A stretch of DNA of 64,000 bases from Pseudohoeflea suaedae. Lineage in GTDB: Bacteria > Pseudomonadota > Alphaproteobacteria > Rhizobiales > Rhizobiaceae. Both the position numbers and the translations under genes were made by a program. The stretch spans positions 1,736,001 through 1,800,000 of the forward strand of contig NZ_SMSI01000001.1 in the NCBI RefSeq assembly GCF_004354915.1, written 5' to 3'. The notes below the pieces were generated by a model. It did not search any database. It saw nothing but the letters and a program-made list of their open reading frames with translations, and was not told where the DNA came from. Positions 60,621 to 64,000 of the stretch are shown piece after piece (within the stretch, counting starts at the first letter, position 1; each line of letters opens with the position of its first letter).

Positions 60621-62131
60621 TGACCGATTGGCCTATTCTGTCCGTCGTCACCTTCATACCGCTGGTCACGGTTCTCTTTATCCTGCCGATCCGTGACGAC
60701 ACGGAAACGGGGCGTCGCAACATTCGCAATGTGACGCTGCTCGGCACGGTATTCACCTTCATCCTGTCGCTCTTCATCTGGGCGGGCTTCGACGCGTCGG
60801 ATGCCGGCTTCCAGATGGTCGAGAACGTCGAGATGGCGGGCTCGGGCTTCAGCTACGCCATGGGTGTCGACGGCATTTCCGTGCTCTTCGTGATCCTCAC
60901 CACCTTCCTGATGCCGTTCTGCATCCTGGCAAGCTGGAAGTCGGTCGATCACCGGGTGCGCGACTACATGGTCGCCTTCCTGATCCTCGAGACGATGATG
61001 ATCGGCGTGTTCTGCGCGCTCGACATCGTGCTCTTCTACGTCTTCTTCGAGGCCGGCCTGATCCCGATGTTCATCATCATCGGCGTGTGGGGCGGCAAGC
61101 GGCGCGTCTATGCGTCCTTCAAGTTCTTCCTCTATACGCTTCTGGGCTCCGTTCTCATGCTGCTCGCCATCATGGCGATGTACTGGGACGCCGGCACCAC
61201 GAACATCGCCGAGCTGATGCAGCACGATTTCCCTGCATCGATGCAGACATGGTTGTGGCTGGCGTTCTTCGCGTCGTTCGCGGTGAAGATGCCGATGTGG
61301 CCGGTGCACACCTGGTTGCCGGACGCGCACGTCGAAGCGCCGACGGCCGGTTCGGTCATCCTGGCGGGCATCCTTCTCAAGCTCGGCGGCTACGGCTTCC
61401 TTCGCTTCTCGCTGCCGATGTTCCCGCTGGCTTCGGCCGACTTCGCGCCGTTCGTCTTCACGCTCTCAGTCGTGGCCATCATCTACACCTCGCTGGTGGC
61501 GATGATGCAGGACGATATCAAGAAGCTGATCGCCTATTCGTCGGTCGCCCATATGGGTTACGTGACCATGGGCATCTTCGCCGCCAACGAGCAGGGCATC
61601 CAGGGCGCCATCTTCCAGATGATCTCCCACGGCCTCGTCTCGGGCGCGCTCTTCCTCTGCGTCGGCGTCGTCTACGACCGCTTGCATACCCGCGAGATCG
61701 CGGCCTATGGCGGCCTGGTCAACAACATGCCGAAATACGCCGTGGCCTTCATGATCTTCACCATGGCCAATGTCGGCCTGCCGGGCACTTCGGGCTTCGT
61801 CGGCGAATTCCTCACGCTGATGGGCGCCTTCCGCGCCAACACCTGGGTGGCTCTGTTCGCCGCCACCGGCGTCATCCTTTCGGCGGCCTACGCGCTGTGG
61901 CTCTATCGCCGCGTGATCTTCGGTCCGCTCGAGAAGGAAAATCTCAAGGCCATGCTCGACCTGTCCCTTCGGGAAAAGGTCATCCTCTACCCGCTGATCG
62001 CGCTCGTGCTCTTCTTCGGTGTCTATCCGGCTCCGCTGCTCGATGCGACCGCAGTCTCGGTCGACGCCCTGGTCAATCAATATTCCTCCTCGCTCCAGGC
62101 TGCAGCGCAGCTGGCGCAGGGAATGCAGTAA
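60620..62131 (+). CDS. nuoM: NADH-quinone oxidoreductase subunit M
   Basis: A 503-residue antiporter-like subunit with 14 helices. The conserved Glu is in [20 protein letters not shown], the Lys in [20 protein letters not shown] and the TM8 region [20 protein letters not shown]. It provides the second proton channel. The gene starts at ATG 60620 in the nuoL stop. Confidence 0.97.
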   Translation: MTDWPILSVVTFIPLVTVLFILPIRDDTETGRRNIRNVTLLGTVFTFILSLFIWAGFDASDAGFQMVENVEMAGSGFSYAMGVDGISVLFVILTTFLMPFCILASWKSVDHRVRDYMVAFLILETMMIGVFCALDIVLFYVFFEAGLIPMFIIIGVWGGKRRVYASFKFFLYTLLGSVLMLLAIMAMYWDAGTTNIAELMQHDFPASMQTWLWLAFFASFAVKMPMWPVHTWLPDAHVEAPTAGSVILAGILLKLGGYGFLRFSLPMFPLASADFAPFVFTLSVVAIIYTSLVAMMQDDIKKLIAYSSVAHMGYVTMGIFAANEQGIQGAIFQMISHGLVSGALFLCVGVVYDRLHTREIAAYGGLVNNMPKYAVAFMIFTMANVGLPGTSGFVGEFLTLMGAFRANTWVALFAATGVILSAAYALWLYRRVIFGPLEKENLKAMLDLSLREKVILYPLIALVLFFGVYPAPLLDATAVSVDALVNQYSSSLQAAAQLAQGMQ

Positions 62132-62149
62132 GCGACGGGAACGACGCAA

Positions 62150-63592
62150 ATGACGGCAGAACTTCTCAACACCAGCCTTCAGCTCTCCGTACCCGAGCTC
62201 ATGCTCGCGGTCGGGGCGATGGTCCTGCTCATGATCGGCGTCTTTTCGGGCGAACGGTCCGTGACCATCGTCAGCGGTCTGGCTGTCGCGCTTCTGATCA
62301 TGGCCGGGCTCTGGCTGGTCCTGTTCACCGAGAACGGCGCGGCCTATGGCGGTGCGTTCCTTTCCGATCCCTTCGCCCGCTTCATGAAGGTGCTCGCACT
62401 CATCGGTTCGATCACCGCCATGGTCATGTCTGTGGGCCATGCCCGCGCCGAACGGATCGACAAGTTCGAGTATCCGGTGCTGCTCGTCATCGCCACGCTC
62501 GGCATGATGCTGATGATCTCGGCCAACGACATGATCGCGCTCTATCTGGGCCTCGAGCTCCAGTCGCTCGCGCTCTACGTGGTTGCTGCGATCAACCGTG
62601 ACTCGGTGCGCTCCACCGAAGCAGGCCTGAAATATTTCGTCCTCGGCGCCCTGTCCTCCGGCATGCTGCTTTACGGCGCCTCGCTCGTTTACGGCTATAC
62701 CGGTTATACCGGCTTCGACGAGATCGCCCGCGTGCTGGGCGAGGGCGAGCGTCCGCTCGGCCTGGTCTTCGGCCTGGTCTTCCTCCTGACCGGTATCGCC
62801 TTCAAGATCTCGGCCGTGCCGTTCCACATGTGGACGCCTGACGTGTACGAAGGCGCGCCGACCCCGGTCACCGCCTTCTTCTCGGCGGCACCGAAGATTG
62901 CCGCCATGGCCATCTTCATCCGGCTCGTCAGCTCCGCCTTCGAACCGATCCGGATCGACTGGCAGCAGATCGTGGTGTTCCTGTCGGTGGCCTCGATGGC
63001 GCTTGGCGCTTTCGCGGCGATCGGCCAGCGCAACATCAAGCGCCTGATGGCCTATTCCTCGATCGGCCACATGGGCTACGCGCTTGTCGGCCTTGCCGCC
63101 GGCACGCAGGCCGGTGTGCGCGGCGTGATCATCTACATGCTGATCTACATGGTCATGACGCTTGGAACCTTTGCCTGCATCCTGGCGATGCGCCGCAAGG
63201 AAGAGGGCAATGTCGAAAACATCGACGAACTGGCTGGGCTTTCGAGCACCAATCCGTTCATGGCGACGATGCTGACCATCCTGATGTTCTCGCTGGCGGG
63301 TATTCCGCCGCTGGCAGGCTTCTTCGGTAAGTATGTGGTCTTCGCGGCAGCCATCCAGGCCGAGCTGTACTGGCTCGCCGTGATCGGCGTGCTCGCATCG
63401 GTGGTCGGCGCCTATTACTACCTGCGCATCATCAAGATCATGTGGTTTGATGAGCCTGCTCCGGAATTCGCTCCGGTGGCTGGCGAACTCAAGCTGGTCT
63501 ATGGTCTCGCCGGTCTCTTCATCCTCGGCTATGTCTTTGTCGCGAGCCCGCTCGGCCTTGCCGCCGACGTCGCCGCCAGGACCTTCTTCTGA
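62150..63592 (+). CDS. nuoN: NADH-quinone oxidoreductase subunit N
   Basis: A 480-residue antiporter-like subunit with 14 helices closing the operon. Landmarks are [20 protein letters not shown] (Glu), [20 protein letters not shown] (Lys) and [20 protein letters not shown]. It forms the third antiporter-type channel. birA follows after six bases. Confidence 0.97.
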   Translation: MTAELLNTSLQLSVPELMLAVGAMVLLMIGVFSGERSVTIVSGLAVALLIMAGLWLVLFTENGAAYGGAFLSDPFARFMKVLALIGSITAMVMSVGHARAERIDKFEYPVLLVIATLGMMLMISANDMIALYLGLELQSLALYVVAAINRDSVRSTEAGLKYFVLGALSSGMLLYGASLVYGYTGYTGFDEIARVLGEGERPLGLVFGLVFLLTGIAFKISAVPFHMWTPDVYEGAPTPVTAFFSAAPKIAAMAIFIRLVSSAFEPIRIDWQQIVVFLSVASMALGAFAAIGQRNIKRLMAYSSIGHMGYALVGLAAGTQAGVRGVIIYMLIYMVMTLGTFACILAMRRKEEGNVENIDELAGLSSTNPFMATMLTILMFSLAGIPPLAGFFGKYVVFAAAIQAELYWLAVIGVLASVVGAYYYLRIIKIMWFDEPAPEFAPVAGELKLVYGLAGLFILGYVFVASPLGLAADVAARTFF

Positions 63593-63597
63593 GGCTT

Positions 63598-64000
63598 GTG
63601 AGCGGATCGTCCGCCAAGACAATCGCGTTCCGGCATCTCCCTCTGGGGGATGTCGGATCCACCAATGCCGAGCTTCTCGAACGCGCCCGCAAGGGCGAGG
63701 AAGCCGGTCTCTGGATTACCGCCGACCGCCAGCTTTCGGGCCGCGGTCGCCGGGGCCGGACCTGGACCTCCGAGCCGGGCAACCTCTATTCCTCGCTTCT
63801 CCTGATCGATCCCGCCGAACCGCATTTGCTGGGATCGTTGCCGCTTGCCGTCGCAATTGCCGTTCATGATGCGATTGCAGCCGTGTTGCCCGGGGAGGGC
63901 AGGCGCCTGGCGATCAAGTGGCCGAACGACGTTCTGATCGACGGCGCGAAAACCTCCGGCATTCTCATCGAGAGCGAGTTTCTGCCCGATAGCAGGCAGG
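63598..64000 (+). CDS. birA: biotin-[acetyl-CoA-carboxylase] ligase, 5' part
   Basis: About 134 codons are visible from GTG 63598 before the window ends. The sequence shows the biotin-binding landmarks GDVGSTNAELLERARKGEE, the adenylate loop SGRGRRGRTWTSEPGNLYSS, and IKWPNDVLIDGAKTSGILIE, the catalytic-lysine region. It has no N-terminal winged-helix DNA-binding domain, so it is a monofunctional ligase rather than a BirA repressor. The enzyme biotinylates carboxylase BCCP domains. The position directly after nuoN matches the order known from rhizobia. Confidence 0.93.
   Translation, partial: MSGSSAKTIAFRHLPLGDVGSTNAELLERARKGEEAGLWITADRQLSGRGRRGRTWTSEPGNLYSSLLLIDPAEPHLLGSLPLAVAIAVHDAIAAVLPGEGRRLAIKWPNDVLIDGAKTSGILIESEFLPDSRQ

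Noticed and set aside
61466-63622. Minus-strand open frame of about 718 codons
   Set aside because: Antisense to nuoM and nuoN; the translation is a charged, low-complexity shadow.

Overview
The window comes from a GC-rich alphaproteobacterium of the Hyphomicrobiales (Rhizobiales). This rests on a Brucella/rhizobial-type erythritol locus (eryEFG, eryABCD, eryR-eryH-eryI), a type II lumazine synthase under an FMN riboswitch, a hemP-hmuSTUV cluster facing tonB-exbBD across a RirA-type site, and a nuoA-N operon with the extended NuoE and extra ORFs known from rhizobia, followed by birA. Genus cannot be set from the sequence alone; no phage, IS transposase, rRNA or CRISPR array was seen. Layout: 1-6.5 kb holds a partial periplasmic binding protein (minus) and, divergently, a flavin reductase gene followed by a molybdenum-hydroxylase maturation set (MoxR/CoxD-like ATPase, CoxE-like VWA protein, two XdhC-type proteins, a molybdopterin-binding/nucleotidyltransferase fusion) without the hydroxylase subunits. 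6.5-7.2 kb is an MNT/HEPN toxin-antitoxin pair. 7.2-17.5 kb is housekeeping: RhlE helicase, membrane-anchored M23 peptidase, bcp with a DUF455 ferritin-like gene, a large AsmA-type protein, tyrS and ribH2 with its riboswitch. 17.6-35.6 kb is a polyol catabolism island: an ABC importer (eryGFE plus DUF2291) divergent from eryABCD; a convergent fructose-1,6-bisphosphatase gene; then eryR, eryH (Tpi-like), eryI (RpiB-like) and a second FGGY kinase, a second GlpD-like dehydrogenase and a fused DhaK-DhaL kinase. The eryA-B-C-H-I set can take erythritol to D-erythrose 4-phosphate; the second kinase/dehydrogenase/Dak set suggests that another polyol or ketotetrose enters the same end steps. 35.7-37.7 kb holds an FAD oxidoreductase and an alpha/beta hydrolase. 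37.7-44.8 kb is a haem-iron island: hemP-hmuSTUV (minus) and, divergently, a small exported protein, exbB, two tandem exbD genes and tonB. The intergenic space carries a TGA-N9-TCA (IRO/RirA-type) site inside the probable promoters. No TonB-dependent receptor gene lies in the window. 44.9-46.7 kb has a coiled-coil membrane protein of unknown function, tRNA-Val(TAC) and tRNA-Asp(GTC). 46.7-63.6 kb is the complete complex I operon nuoABCDEFGHIJKLMN, then birA running off the end. The operon has three insertions: a frameshifted 23S-IVS-type four-helix-bundle gene framed by imperfect inverted repeats between nuoC and nuoD; a tiny exported protein between nuoD and nuoE; and, between nuoF and nuoG, a protein that shares its C-terminal domain with the extension on NuoE. 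The inverted-repeat element and the NuoE/orf262 pair are the best candidates for undescribed biology, followed by the doubled polyol-kinase/dehydrogenase module.
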